A stretch of DNA of 64,000 nt, taken from the NCBI RefSeq assembly GCF_900068895.1, contig NZ_CDPK01000002.1:416123-480122 (forward strand), read 5' to 3'. Positions 46,880-56,981 of this stretch are shown one piece after another (position 1 is the first letter of the stretch; each line of letters opens with the position of its first letter). This DNA comes from Erwinia sp. ErVv1 (GTDB lineage: Bacteria; Pseudomonadota; Gammaproteobacteria; Enterobacterales; Enterobacteriaceae). The notes under the pieces are model-generated. The model was given only the letters and a program-made list of their open reading frames with translations, searched no databases and was not told the DNA's origin. A program made the translations under genes and the position numbers.

Positions 46880-46938
46880 GGGGCCTCAGGGTTGAGGTTT
46901 CCTGTCCACAGAAGCTGATATCCGCGTTCAGACGTTCA

Positions 46939-46971
46939 AACCCTCTGAGTAGTCACTCCTCAGAGGGTTAT
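46939..46971 (+). terminator. Terminator hairpin after the formaldehyde dehydrogenase-like gene
   Basis: AACCCTCTGAG (46939-46949) and CTCAGAGGGTT (46959-46969) form a perfect 11-bp stem, followed by ATTCC. The remaining stretch to 47283 is AT-rich with no supported gene. Confidence 0.75.
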
Positions 46972-47283
46972 TCCATACCCATGATGGCTGCCATTGCAAC
47001 AGTCGCTCTCTTCACTGCGCATCGCATTGTAAGGCGACAAGCTACGCTCCCTCTCTTTTCAAAACGCGTCGTTAAGACCTCCTCGTTATTAGTATCAATC
47101 ATCCCTGAGCTGGGAGTGCCCCGAAAACGATTAATATTAGATATTTTTCTATTTATAACAGCAGATTATAACGATTATTATTAGGTGATTACTTTGCCAG
47201 TGGAACAGGCTGAGGCCAGGGTAGCTTTTACCCTATATTTCTGACCTGCCGCCGTGTTGTGCTCACAGAGGGAAGCTGAAAGC

Positions 47284-48195
47284 ATGGAGAAGTACACGCC
47301 GATACCGCATGACGCAGCGTTTAAGGCATTTCTGACCCACCCGGATACCGCCAGGGATTTCATTACTATCCATCTGTCGCCTGAACTGCGTACGATCTGC
47401 AACCTGTCTACCCTGAAGCTTGAATCGGGGAGCTTTGTTGAAGACAACCTGCGCGCTTATTACAGTGACGTGCTTTACAGCCTCAAAACCTGTGCCGGTG
47501 ATGGCTACATTCACGTGCTTATTGAACACCAGTCAACACCCGATCGGCATATGGCTTTTCGGTTGATGCGCTATGCGATAGCGGCAATGCAGCGCCATCT
47601 GGACGCCGGGCATAAAAAGCTGCCACTGGTTATCCCTGTGTTGTTTTACACAGGCCGGCGTAGCCCATACCCCTTTTCTACCAACTGGCTGCAGGAGTTT
47701 GATGATCCCGGGTTGGCCGGTAATCTTTATGGCAAGGCATTTCAACTGGTAGACGTGACGGTTATTCCTGATGATGACATCATGAATCATCGCAGCATGG
47801 CGGCGCTCACGCTGCTGCAAAAACATATTCATCGCCGTGACCTGAGCGATTTATTGGATCGGCTATCAACAGCGTTGCTGGGCAGCAACCTGACGGGACA
47901 ACAGCTGGTTTCGCTGATAAACTATCTTGTACAGGCGGGTGAAACGGATGACGCCGAAGCCTTTGTACGTAACCTGGCGCAAAAAGTGCCGCAGCATGGG
48001 AACGAATTGATGACGATTGCGAACCAGCTTGAACAGAAGGGTATTGAGAAGGGTATTGAGAAGGGTATGCAGCTCGGTGAACAAAAAGGAAAGCAGGATG
48101 TTGCACGTAACCTTCTTAAAGCGGGCATGCCGCTGCATTCGGTAAAAGATCTGACTGGCCTCTCTGATGATGAACTGGAACAAATTTGCCACTGA
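47284..48195 (+). CDS. Rpn-family recombination-promoting nuclease (PD-(D/E)XK; transposase_31)
   Basis: A 303-residue protein of the Rpn/YhgA family. The N terminus HDAAFKAFLTHPDTARDFIT is the family signature, and the PD-(D/E)XK nuclease core is in YYSDVLYSL and IHVLIEHQSTPDRHMAFRLM. Members cleave DNA in a calcium-dependent way and promote recombination; older annotation calls them transposases. The ATG at 47284 follows AGGGAAGC and gives the family N terminus. Near the C terminus a 12-base unit coding EKGI is repeated (48037-48072), giving KGIEKGIEKGM, a feature seen in other family members where copy number varies. Confidence 0.9.
   Translation: MEKYTPIPHDAAFKAFLTHPDTARDFITIHLSPELRTICNLSTLKLESGSFVEDNLRAYYSDVLYSLKTCAGDGYIHVLIEHQSTPDRHMAFRLMRYAIAAMQRHLDAGHKKLPLVIPVLFYTGRRSPYPFSTNWLQEFDDPGLAGNLYGKAFQLVDVTVIPDDDIMNHRSMAALTLLQKHIHRRDLSDLLDRLSTALLGSNLTGQQLVSLINYLVQAGETDDAEAFVRNLAQKVPQHGNELMTIANQLEQKGIEKGIEKGMQLGEQKGKQDVARNLLKAGMPLHSVKDLTGLSDDELEQICH
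48037..48072 (+). repeat. 12-bp in-frame tandem repeat in the rpn gene
   Basis: AAGGGTATTGAG occurs at 48037-48048 and 48049-48060, with a third variant AAGGGTATGCAG at 48061-48072. Loss or gain of a copy would change the protein by four residues with no frameshift. Confidence 0.9.
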
Positions 48196-48457
48196 GTACG
48201 TTATTCCTGTGCAGCGTACAGCATGACTGATTCACGCATTAACGGACGGCTAAGGGCCTCGGAACCGTTACGGCATAGCGCCTGAGCCCAAAACACATCC
48301 TGTGTTCTACCTCGGATCTGTCTGTGATAAGTCTCACATCCTGTGATCCCAACCACTTTATGTCGGGCAACTGATGTTCCCGCTGCATAAATACTACGAT
48401 GCATATCACATTTAGCCTCAATAAGTTTACATTCTGCTAACAAACTCATTCGATTTT

Positions 48458-48465
48458 GCCGATAA
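48458..48465 (+). promoter_or_regulatory. Candidate sigma-28 -10 element of the second chemoreceptor
   Basis: Exact GCCGATAA, 30 bases before the chemoreceptor start. The upstream -35 match is weak. A second GATAA follows directly (CCCGATAA). Confidence 0.5.
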
Positions 48466-48494
48466 CCCGATAACCTCCCAAAGAGATTATCGCT

Positions 48495-50048
48495 ATGCTG
48501 AAAAATATCCGTCTCACCACTCTACTGCTGGTTTCAGGTTTGTGCCTGTTGGGGGTTTTTCTCGCCTCTGCACTGCTCAGCGCACATTATTTGCAGCGTA
48601 GCGCCAATTCTCTCAAAAACCTGAACCGTGAGGTATCGGCCACTCTGGGCGTGGCCGATACCACTAACTGGATGCGGGCAGCCCGAACCACGCTGCTTGC
48701 TGCGGTGCCACACGTGACGGACAGCGATCCTCAGGCGCTCAACAGCGCGCTGAAGCAGGCGCGCTTCTATTATGATGGTGGCATGAAATTTATGGTGGCC
48801 TATCAGGCGGCGCCGAAAATGCCCGGGGAGCAGCTGCTGGCAAATGAGCTGGCCGCACGCTATACGGACTATACCGGGCAGGGCGTCAGTGCGCTTTTCA
48901 CTGCATTGGAGAAAAAGGATGTCCCCCTTTTCCTGCAACTGGCGGGTACCCGGGTGGTAGCGCTGGACGAAGCCTACCGCGTACCGCTTGATAAGGTTAT
49001 CGCTCTGCACAAACAGGCTTCAGTCGAAATCACGCAGCAGGCGGATCGCGACAGCTGGACAGCCCGCCTTGCCGCGATAGTCTCATTCGGTCTGTTTATT
49101 CTTACCGGCCTGGTGATTGCGATGCTGCTGCGGCGCGTGCTGATAGCACCCCTGCGTCGGGCAGGAGAAGTGGCGACGGCAATAGGTGAAGGCGATCTGA
49201 CCTCCCGCTTCCCGCCCGCCCGCAATGATGAAGTGGGCAGGTTGTTACAGGGGCTGGAAGGGATGCAGCGGAGCCTGAATACGCTGATGGGCGAAATAGT
49301 GCAGGGCGTCGGAGAAGTCGCGCGCGTCACCGCGCAAATCAGCGACGGTAATCACAGCCTTTCAAGCCGCACCGAGCAGCAGGCCGCTGCGCTGGAGGAG
49401 ACCGCAGCCAGTATGGAACAGCTCTCTTCTACCGTTACCCTGAACGCGGCGAATGCGGATGTGGCAAGCGGCGCGGCGGCATCGGCATCGGCCACCGCCC
49501 GTCAATGCGGAGAAGCCATGCAGGATGTGGTTCGCAGCATGAGCGATATCCGTACCAGCGCCACGGCCATCAGCGAAATCACCTCGGTGATTAATGGCAT
49601 TGCTTTCCAGACCAATATTCTGGCGCTGAACGCCGCCGTTGAAGCTGCGCGGGCGGGCGAGCAGGGACGGGGTTTTGCGGTTGTCGCTAATGAGGTTCGC
49701 ACGCTGGCGCAGCGCAGTACGCACTCAGCGCGTGAGATTGAAAAGCTCATTGCCGATTCAAATCTGAACGTCAAACAGGGAGAAGAGAAGGTTGCGCTGG
49801 TCACACGCACGACCGAAGAGATTATCACCTCTGTGACCGGCGTGACCTCGCTGATGAGTGAAATTGCGTCTGCCTCCTCTGAGCAGAGCAAGGGCATCAG
49901 TCAGATTGGCGTGGCGGTCACCGAAATGGACAGCGTCACCCAGCAAAATGCCACCCTGGTGCAGGCCTCGGCGACGGCAACCACCATCCTGGAGGAGCAG
50001 GTGCAGTCACTGACCGGCATTATCAGTCGTTTCCACCTGCAGGTTTAG
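48495..50048 (+). CDS. Methyl-accepting chemotaxis protein (Tar/Tsr-like)
   Basis: A 517-residue membrane chemoreceptor: membrane segment near residues 9-30, periplasmic four-helix domain to about 190, second segment ([20 protein letters not shown]) near 190-210, HAMP domain, and signalling hairpin with [20 protein letters not shown]. The periplasmic part has the Tar/Tsr-type opening [18 protein letters not shown]. It ends in SRFHLQV and has no CheR-binding xWxxF pentapeptide, unlike the first membrane receptor at 798-2459. AAAGAGA is the ribosome site. Ligand unknown; amino acid sensing is a guess. Confidence 0.95.
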   Translation: MLKNIRLTTLLLVSGLCLLGVFLASALLSAHYLQRSANSLKNLNREVSATLGVADTTNWMRAARTTLLAAVPHVTDSDPQALNSALKQARFYYDGGMKFMVAYQAAPKMPGEQLLANELAARYTDYTGQGVSALFTALEKKDVPLFLQLAGTRVVALDEAYRVPLDKVIALHKQASVEITQQADRDSWTARLAAIVSFGLFILTGLVIAMLLRRVLIAPLRRAGEVATAIGEGDLTSRFPPARNDEVGRLLQGLEGMQRSLNTLMGEIVQGVGEVARVTAQISDGNHSLSSRTEQQAAALEETAASMEQLSSTVTLNAANADVASGAAASASATARQCGEAMQDVVRSMSDIRTSATAISEITSVINGIAFQTNILALNAAVEAARAGEQGRGFAVVANEVRTLAQRSTHSAREIEKLIADSNLNVKQGEEKVALVTRTTEEIITSVTGVTSLMSEIASASSEQSKGISQIGVAVTEMDSVTQQNATLVQASATATTILEEQVQSLTGIISRFHLQV

Positions 50049-50173
50049 TAACTAAATAAAACGACTTCCAACATTAATAATTAATTAACTAAAAAACCAC
50101 CAACCATTAAGTAACAATATTTTAATATTCCGGGGATATTTTTAACCCTTTTAGACAAAAGTGTAGAACCCTG

Positions 50174-51829
50174 ATGACTAAAGCAACAAAACTCGCCACC
50201 ACGCTTTCGCTGGCAGCGCTACTGGTCTGTACTGCCACCCGCGCAGAAACTGCGCCAGAAAAAACGGATGTACTGCTTATCGGTGGCGGTATTATGAGCG
50301 CGTCCTTAGGGACCCTGCTCGAGACGTTACAGCCGGGCTGGAAACAGCTGATGGTGGAAAAACTCGACGGTGTGGCCCTTGAGTCTTCTAACGGCTGGAA
50401 CAACGCGGGCACGGGTCACTCTGCTAACATGGAGCTGAACTATACGCCGGAGCGTCCGGATGGCACGATTGATTTCAGTAAAGCCCTGGAAATCAACGAA
50501 GCCTTTATGATTTCCCGGCAGTTCTGGACCACTCAGGTGCGTAACGGCGTGCTGAGCAATCCACACTCTTTTATCAACTCGACGCCGCATATGAGTTTTG
50601 TCTGGGGTGACAAAAACGTTGAGTTCCTGACTAAGCGTTACGCAGCCCTGCAAACCACCACGCTGTTCCAGGGGATGAAGTTCTCTACCGACCATAAGCA
50701 GATTGAGCAGTGGGCGCCATTAATTATGGAAGGACGCGATCCGCAGCAGAAAGTCGCGGCGACGTGGACGCCGGTGGGCACCGATGTTAACTACGGTGAG
50801 ATAACCCGGCAGCTGGTAGGCAGCCTGAAAAAGAATGATAACTTTACGCTGAAAACCTCGGCGGAAGTGACAGAATTTAAGCGTAACGACGACAACTCCT
50901 GGCACGTGACCTACAAAGATGTGAAAAGCGGCGAGCAACACGTTGTCGATGCAAAATATGTCTTTATCGGCGCGGGTGGGGGTGCACTGAAGCTGCTGCA
51001 AAAAACCGGCATTCCGGAAGGCGAAAACTATGCCGGCTTCCCGGTAGGCGGCTCATTCCTGGTGACCGAAAATCCGGCTATCACCAGCCGTCATCAGGAG
51101 AAAGTGTACGGTCAGGCTTCGGTAGGCGCACCGCCGATGTCCGTGCCACATCTTGATGCCCGTTATCTCGATGGCAAGCGCGTGGTGCTGTTTGGGCCGT
51201 TTGCGACCTTTTCAACTAAATTTCTCAAAAATGGCTCGCTGTTTGATCTGCTGAGCACCACCACCAGCCATAATGTTATCCCCATGACCCACGTGGGTAT
51301 GGATAACTTCGACCTGGTGAAATACCTGGTCGGGCAGGTGATGTTGACCGACGAGGACCGCTTCGAATCGCTGAAGGAGTACTATCCCGATGCGAAGAAA
51401 GAGGACTGGAAACTGATTCAGGCCGGGCAGCGCGTGCAGATCATTAAAAAGGACGCGGATAAGGGCGGCGTGCTCAAGCTGGGTACTGAAATTGTCACCG
51501 ATAAACAGAAAACCGTGGCGGCACTGCTTGGCGCATCCCCGGGCGCCTCTACCGCCGCGCCAATTGCGATTAACGTGATTGAGAAACTGTTCCCCGAGCA
51601 GTTTAAGTCGCCTGAGTGGCAGAGCAAAATACGCTCAATTGTGCCGAGCTATGGTCAGAAGCTGAATGGCAACGTTGCCCTGACGCAGAAGGTCTGGGAC
51701 GATACCGCCTCCACGCTACAGCTGACTAAGCCGCCGGTGATTCAGATGGGTGATAAAGCCAGCGACGCACCAGCTGACGCCGGTCAGCAGAAAAAAGCGG
51801 CTGCGGCCGGGCATGATATGGCGCTGTAA
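50174..51829 (+). CDS. mqo: Malate:quinone oxidoreductase
   Basis: A 551-residue FAD enzyme that oxidises malate to oxaloacetate and passes electrons to the quinone pool at the inner membrane. The FAD motif is [20 protein letters not shown] near residue 35; other family landmarks are [51 protein letters not shown] and [14 protein letters not shown]. The N-terminal 27 residues look like a membrane-targeting or signal sequence, as in E. coli Mqo. The C-terminal tail is Ala/Asp/Lys-rich. A strong hairpin follows. Confidence 0.97.
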   Translation: MTKATKLATTLSLAALLVCTATRAETAPEKTDVLLIGGGIMSASLGTLLETLQPGWKQLMVEKLDGVALESSNGWNNAGTGHSANMELNYTPERPDGTIDFSKALEINEAFMISRQFWTTQVRNGVLSNPHSFINSTPHMSFVWGDKNVEFLTKRYAALQTTTLFQGMKFSTDHKQIEQWAPLIMEGRDPQQKVAATWTPVGTDVNYGEITRQLVGSLKKNDNFTLKTSAEVTEFKRNDDNSWHVTYKDVKSGEQHVVDAKYVFIGAGGGALKLLQKTGIPEGENYAGFPVGGSFLVTENPAITSRHQEKVYGQASVGAPPMSVPHLDARYLDGKRVVLFGPFATFSTKFLKNGSLFDLLSTTTSHNVIPMTHVGMDNFDLVKYLVGQVMLTDEDRFESLKEYYPDAKKEDWKLIQAGQRVQIIKKDADKGGVLKLGTEIVTDKQKTVAALLGASPGASTAAPIAINVIEKLFPEQFKSPEWQSKIRSIVPSYGQKLNGNVALTQKVWDDTASTLQLTKPPVIQMGDKASDAPADAGQQKKAAAAGHDMAL

Positions 51830-51873
51830 GCCATGGGGCACCTGGTCGGGGTGCCACAGCTAAAACGCTGCCT

Positions 51874-51911
51874 AAAAAAAAGCCCGCAGGACATCATCCT
51901 GCGGGCTTTTT
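51874..51911. terminator. Bidirectional rho-independent terminator between mqo and ddc
   Basis: A-run, AGCCCGCAGGA, five-base loop, TCCTGCGGGCT and T-run: a near-perfect GC-rich stem with A and T tracts on both sides, serving mqo and the convergent ddc. Confidence 0.92.
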
Positions 51912-51930
51912 GCTATTCACGGCGGGAGAG

Positions 51931-53406
51931 CTACACCGTCAGCAGCTGTCCGGCGGTGCGTTCAACCAGCGTCAGCAGGACTTTGATATCCTCCAGCGTG
52001 ACGGTCGGGTTTAGCAGCGTCAGTTTCAGGCAGGTGACACCGTTAAATTCGGTGACGCCAACGTTGGCGCGGCCCGACTCCAGCAGGGCATCGCCAATCC
52101 GCTGATTAAGCAGCGCGACGGCGGCATCGTTATGACTGCCTGCCTGCTCCGGCGAGCGATAGCGGAACAGCACGCTGGCCAGCTGTGGCGGCATCACTAA
52201 TTCGAGCGAGCTTTGCTCGCTGACGTAACCGGCAACCTGCTGCGCCAGCGTCACGCCGTGATCGATAATGGCCGCGTACTGCTGCTGTCCCAGCGCTTCC
52301 AGACCCATCCACAGTTTTAACGCATCAAAACGGCGGGTAGTTTGCAGCGATTTGGAAACCAGATTCGGTACGCCCTGGGCTTCATCGAACTCGGAGTTCA
52401 GATAGGCAGCCTGATAGCGCATCAGCTCGTAGTGGCGCTCATCTTTCAGCAGGAAAGCGCCACAGCTAATGGTCTGGAAGAACTGCTTGTGGAAGTCCAG
52501 GGTAATGGAATCCACCAGGTCAATGCCGTCCAGATAATCACGATACTTTTCGGACAGCAACAGCGCGCCACCCCAGGCCGCATCGACGTGAACCCAGATT
52601 TGGTGTTCTGCCGCCAGCGTGGCAATGCTGCGCAGCGGATCGATAGCACCGGCATCGGTGGTACCTGCCGTGGCGACAATGGCCAGGATCTGCTCACCCC
52701 GGGCCTTCGCCTGCGTGATTTTCTCTGCCAGATCGTTCACGTCCATCCGCGCCAGCGCGTCGGTTTTCACCAGCGTGACCGACTGGTAGCCCAGGCCCAA
52801 CAGCGCCATGTTCTTCTGCACCGAGAAGTGTGCGTTTTCAGAACATAACACCCTGATTTTGCGCAGGTCGCCGACCAGGCCATCCTGCTGAATAGCATGG
52901 CCCTGACGCGCAAAGAAGGCATCGCGTGCCAGCATCAGCCCCATCAGGTTGCTCTGCGTACCGCCGCTGGTAAAGACGCCCGCCTCACCGTGCGGGAACC
53001 CGACCAGTCCGCGCAGCCATTCAATCAGCTTCATCTCAATGATGGTGGCGGAAGGGCTCTGATCCCAGGAGTCCATGCTCTGGTTGCTGGCGTTGATCAA
53101 CACTTCCGCCGCCTGGCTGACCACCAGGCTAGGGCAGTGCAGATGCGCCACGCACTGCGGATGATGCACCGACAGGCTGTCTTTCAGAAAGTATTCAATC
53201 GCGCGCTCAATGGCGACCTGGTTGCCCAGGCCCTGAGGATTAAAATCCAGCGCGATGCGCTCACGCAGTTCAGCGACGGTTTTGCCCTGATACATCTCAG
53301 GCTGCTTAAGCCACTCGACCACCGCCTGACTGCTCTGCGCAATCGCCTGCTGGTAGGCTTCGATACTCTGCGCAGAGCCTGCCAGAATTGGGTTTGACCC
53401 GGACAT
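51931..53406 (-). CDS. ddc: L-2,4-diaminobutyrate decarboxylase
   Basis: A 491-residue PLP-dependent group II decarboxylase. The PLP lysine is in SITLDFHKQFFQTISC, and the substrate/PLP segments include GVFTSGGTQSNLMGL, IVATAGTTDAGAIDPL and VHVDAAWGGALLLS. The sequence matches the family that makes 1,3-diaminopropane from L-2,4-diaminobutyrate. It lies 13 bases downstream of dat on the same strand, the order known from Acinetobacter and enteric bacteria. GTGGAG is the ribosome site. Length is usual for the family. Confidence 0.93.
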   Translation of the reverse strand: MSGSNPILAGSAQSIEAYQQAIAQSSQAVVEWLKQPEMYQGKTVAELRERIALDFNPQGLGNQVAIERAIEYFLKDSLSVHHPQCVAHLHCPSLVVSQAAEVLINASNQSMDSWDQSPSATIIEMKLIEWLRGLVGFPHGEAGVFTSGGTQSNLMGLMLARDAFFARQGHAIQQDGLVGDLRKIRVLCSENAHFSVQKNMALLGLGYQSVTLVKTDALARMDVNDLAEKITQAKARGEQILAIVATAGTTDAGAIDPLRSIATLAAEHQIWVHVDAAWGGALLLSEKYRDYLDGIDLVDSITLDFHKQFFQTISCGAFLLKDERHYELMRYQAAYLNSEFDEAQGVPNLVSKSLQTTRRFDALKLWMGLEALGQQQYAAIIDHGVTLAQQVAGYVSEQSSLELVMPPQLASVLFRYRSPEQAGSHNDAAVALLNQRIGDALLESGRANVGVTEFNGVTCLKLTLLNPTVTLEDIKVLLTLVERTAGQLLTV

Positions 53407-53419
53407 TACATTACTCCAC

Positions 53420-54805
53420 TCAGACTGGTTGAACGCCAGCCGCTAACAGGGCCTGTTCAAATTTTTCCAGGAAAATACCCAGCTCATCATTGCTGATCAG
53501 CAGGGAAGGCAGCAGACGCAATACGCTACCGTGACGGCCACCGCGCTCCAGAATTAAGCCGGCTTCAAAGCATTTCTTCTGTAACAGAGCAGACAGCTCG
53601 CCGTCGGCAGGGTAGCTACCCATATGGTCCGGCGCTTCGCCCGGCTTCACGATCTCGATACCGATCATCAGGCCCAGCCCGCGAATATTGCCCATTACCG
53701 GATAACGCGCCTGCAGTTCCGCCAGGCGTGCTTTCAACCACTCGCCCTGCGCCGCGACTTTGTCAGCAATCTGATTATCTTTCAGCAGCTGAAGCGTCTT
53801 AAGGCCGGTGGCCATCGCCAGCTGGTTGCCGCGGAAGGTACCGGTATGGTGACCGGGTTCCCAGGCATCGAACTGCTTTTTGATGCCGAGCACGGCCAGA
53901 GGCAATCCGCCACCGACGGCCTTGGACATGACGATGATGTCCGGCTCGATACCGGCGTGCTCGAAGGCAAAAAACTTCCCGGTACGCGCAAATCCGGCCT
54001 GAACCTCGTCCAGAATCAGCAGAATGCCGTGCTCCTGGGTCACCTTACGAATGCGCTGGAGCCACTCGATCGGTGCCGGGTTAACGCCGCCTTCACCCTG
54101 AACCGCTTCGAGGATCACCGCTGCAGGTTTGCGCACGCCGCTTTCAACATCGTTAATCAGATTCTCGAAGTAGTAGGTTAACGCGTTAACCCCGGCTTCA
54201 CCGCCGATGCCCAGCGGGCAGCGATAAAGATGCGGGTAAGGCATAAACTGCACTTCCGGCATCATGCCGTTGATCGCTTCTTTCGGCCCCAGGTTACCGG
54301 TTACCGCCAGCGCGCCATGCGTCATACCGTGGTAGCCGCCGGAAAAGCTGATTACGCCGGTGCGGCCGGTGTGCTTTTTCGCCAGCTTCAGCGCCGCTTC
54401 CACTGCATCGGCACCTGAAGGACCACAGAACTGCAGGCAGTACTCTTTACCCTGGCCGGGCAAGAGAGAGAGCAGATAAGCCGAGAACTGATCTTTTAAC
54501 GGCGTAGTCAGATCGAGAGTATGTAACGGCAAGCCGCTGGTAATGACATTTTGGATGCTTTGCAGAATATCAGGATGATTATGGCCCAGCGCCAGCGTAC
54601 CTGCGCCAGCCAGGCAATCAAGATATTGATTATTCTCAACATCGGTGATCCACACGCCCTGTGCTTTCGCAATGGCTAACGGCAGCTTACGGGGGTAGCT
54701 CCTGACATTCGATTCAAATTCAGCTTGTCTGGCTAAAAAGGTTTCATTGTTTCCGTTTAATGAATTCGCACCTAAAGTATCAATACGGACTTTATCCGTC
54801 ATCAT
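53420..54805 (-). CDS. dat: Diaminobutyrate--2-oxoglutarate aminotransferase
   Basis: About 461 residues, class III PLP aminotransferase. It reversibly transfers the amino group between L-2,4-diaminobutyrate and 2-oxoglutarate (aspartate semialdehyde and glutamate side). Signatures: [40 protein letters not shown], and the PLP lysine in [15 protein letters not shown] longer in-frame start exists at 54874, but AGGAG five bases before ATG 54805 favours the shorter form. First gene of the dat-ddc operon. Confidence 0.94.
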   Translation of the reverse strand: MMTDKVRIDTLGANSLNGNNETFLARQAEFESNVRSYPRKLPLAIAKAQGVWITDVENNQYLDCLAGAGTLALGHNHPDILQSIQNVITSGLPLHTLDLTTPLKDQFSAYLLSLLPGQGKEYCLQFCGPSGADAVEAALKLAKKHTGRTGVISFSGGYHGMTHGALAVTGNLGPKEAINGMMPEVQFMPYPHLYRCPLGIGGEAGVNALTYYFENLINDVESGVRKPAAVILEAVQGEGGVNPAPIEWLQRIRKVTQEHGILLILDEVQAGFARTGKFFAFEHAGIEPDIIVMSKAVGGGLPLAVLGIKKQFDAWEPGHHTGTFRGNQLAMATGLKTLQLLKDNQIADKVAAQGEWLKARLAELQARYPVMGNIRGLGLMIGIEIVKPGEAPDHMGSYPADGELSALLQKKCFEAGLILERGGRHGSVLRLLPSLLISNDELGIFLEKFEQALLAAGVQPV

Positions 54806-55193
54806 ATCACTCCTACAACCGGGGGGTCTGAGAACGCCCGGGTTGAATAATTGAATTAAGTTAATTGTTGCCATAAATAAAGCGCGGCCAATATAGGGCT
54901 TTTCAGGTTATGACTCAATGATTTATTTTGATTAAATTTTGCCCCTCTTTCCCCTTTCTAATCAGAGGGTTGTTCCGTAATTAAAACGCCCGTCTAAGGT
55001 AAGCGCACGACCTGAAACAGACGGTTACCTTAAAGTACGGGTTGTAAGGAATAGTCTATGATTGTTCTTCGGGCGGCCGTCCGATGACAGCTGCCCAACA
55101 GCCACAAATTTTAACGGTTTATACTGGCATCACCTGAACAACAAACGGGCGATGGCGCCCATTGCTCACTTACGGGTTAAACGAGGCAATCGA
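54806..55193. other. Divergent promoter region between dat and treZ
   Basis: AT-rich 388-base region carrying the promoters of the dat-ddc operon and the trehalose operon. The upstream in-frame start of treZ at 55062 falls here but has no ribosome site. No other gene seen. Confidence 0.4.
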
Positions 55194-56981
55194 ATGGCGT
55201 CAGGGAAATTTACGAAAAGTTGGGGCGCGGAATACGTCGGCGCGGGTGAAGTCCGTTTTCGTCTCTGGGCGACCGGACAGAAGAGGGTGACGTTAAGACT
55301 CTCAGGTAAAGACACAGAGATGGACCCGGCCGGCGACGGCTGGTTTGAAGCGACATTACAGGGCGTTGCGCCGGGTGCGGAGTATAATTTTGTGCTTGCC
55401 GACGGCACGCAGGTGCCGGATCCCGCTGCCCGGGCACAAAAAGCAGATGTTAATGGCCCCTCGATAGTGATCGATCCACTGAGTTACCGCTGGCAAAACA
55501 CCGCCTGGGCGGGGCGCCCATGGGAAGAGACGGTGGTCTACGAGCTGCATATTGGCACCTTCACGTCGGAAGGCACCTTTAACGCCGCCATTGAAAAGCT
55601 GCCTTACCTCGCCGCAACCGGCATCACGATGATCGAACTCCTGCCGGTGTCCCAGTTCGGCGGCGATCGCGGCTGGGGCTATGATGGTGTCCTGCTCTAC
55701 GCACCACATTCCGCCTATGGCACACCGGATGATTTCAAAGCCTTCGTCGATGCTGCGCATGGCCATGGCCTTTCCGTGGTGCTGGATATTGTCCTGAATC
55801 ATTTCGGGCCTGAGGGTAACTATCTGCCGCTGCTGGCACCGGACTTCTTCCATAAAGAGCGGATGACGCCGTGGGGCGCGGGCATTGCCTACGATGTCGA
55901 TGCCGTCCGACGTTATATCGCGGAGGCACCGCTTTACTGGCTACAGGAGTATAACCTTGACGGCCTGCGCTTCGATGCCATCGATCAGATCGACGATCCC
56001 TCCGGGAAGCACATTCTCATTGAGATTGCTGAGCGCGTCCGCGCTGAAATTACCGACCGTCCCGTGCATCTGACCACCGAGGACAACCGCAACGTTATTT
56101 TCCTGCATCCGCGCGGGGAGGATGGCACCGTGCCGCTGTATAGCGGCGAATGGAACGACGACTTCCATAATGCCATTCACGTCTTTGCGACCGGCGAAAC
56201 CCACGGCTACTATCGCGATTTTGCCCATCAGCCGGAAAAGCTGATTGCCCGCATCCTGACGGAAGGTTTCGCCTGGCAGGGTGAGGTTTCAGCGCAAACC
56301 GGCAAAAAGCACGGGGTTAAAAGCAGCGGTCAGCCGCCGCTGGCCTTTGTCGACTTTATTCAGAATCACGATCAGACAGGTAATCGCGCCAGGGGTGAAA
56401 GGCTGATTGAGCTCGCCGGAGCCGATCGCACCCGGATCCTGCTGGCCATGCTGCTTCTCTCACCGCATATCCCGCTGCTGTTTATGGGTGAGGAGTATGG
56501 GGAAACGAATCCCTTCCTGTTCTTTACTGACTTTCATGGCGAACTTGCCAGGGCCGTGCGCGAGGGTCGCGCGAAGGAGTTTGAAGGGCATGCGGGTCAT
56601 GACGATGGCAGCGTTCCCGATCCTAACGCAGAGCAGACGTTTGCCCTGTCCAAACTTGACTGGCGCAAACCAGAGAGCGACGAGGGAAAAAACTGGCTGG
56701 CGCTGACCCGCGAACTGCTGGCGCTAAGGCAAAAGTCTGTTGTGCCGCTGCTTGCCACCGCTGGCGGCAACGCGGGCAGGGTGGTGAGAACCGCGGAGGG
56801 CTTTGTTGCCGTAAGCTGGGCCTTCCCACAGGGGACCCTCTCCCTGGCGCTGAATATTGGCGCGGCAGCCCAGCCGCTTCCTGACCAGCCAGGCGAGACA
56901 ATCTTCGCCTGGCCTGAAGCCGGTGAAACGCTGCCGCAAAACAGCATTCTTGTACGATTAGCCCCGGGAGAGAGTAAATGA
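55194..56981 (+). CDS. treZ: Malto-oligosyltrehalose trehalohydrolase TreZ
   Basis: About 595 residues, GH13 enzyme. It cuts the trehalose unit from maltooligosyltrehalose. Order: N-terminal beta-sandwich (to about 100) with RFRLWATGQKRVTLRL, then the barrel with VVLDIVLNHFGPEGN, the nucleophile Asp in LDGLRFDAIDQI, Glu in LTTEDNRN and Asp in FIQNHDQTGNRARG. The start at 55194 (MASGKF) follows a CGAGG site; upstream in-frame starts (55062, 55152) would add an unlikely 14-44 residue extension. Its stop overlaps the treY start by ATGA. First gene of a treZ-treY-glgX operon. Confidence 0.93.
   Translation: MASGKFTKSWGAEYVGAGEVRFRLWATGQKRVTLRLSGKDTEMDPAGDGWFEATLQGVAPGAEYNFVLADGTQVPDPAARAQKADVNGPSIVIDPLSYRWQNTAWAGRPWEETVVYELHIGTFTSEGTFNAAIEKLPYLAATGITMIELLPVSQFGGDRGWGYDGVLLYAPHSAYGTPDDFKAFVDAAHGHGLSVVLDIVLNHFGPEGNYLPLLAPDFFHKERMTPWGAGIAYDVDAVRRYIAEAPLYWLQEYNLDGLRFDAIDQIDDPSGKHILIEIAERVRAEITDRPVHLTTEDNRNVIFLHPRGEDGTVPLYSGEWNDDFHNAIHVFATGETHGYYRDFAHQPEKLIARILTEGFAWQGEVSAQTGKKHGVKSSGQPPLAFVDFIQNHDQTGNRARGERLIELAGADRTRILLAMLLLSPHIPLLFMGEEYGETNPFLFFTDFHGELARAVREGRAKEFEGHAGHDDGSVPDPNAEQTFALSKLDWRKPESDEGKNWLALTRELLALRQKSVVPLLATAGGNAGRVVRTAEGFVAVSWAFPQGTLSLALNIGAAAQPLPDQPGETIFAWPEAGETLPQNSILVRLAPGESK

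Noticed and set aside
46981..47184. 67-codon plus-strand frame between the formaldehyde dehydrogenase-like and rpn genes
   Set aside because: No ribosome site, no recognisable domain, starts right after a terminator.
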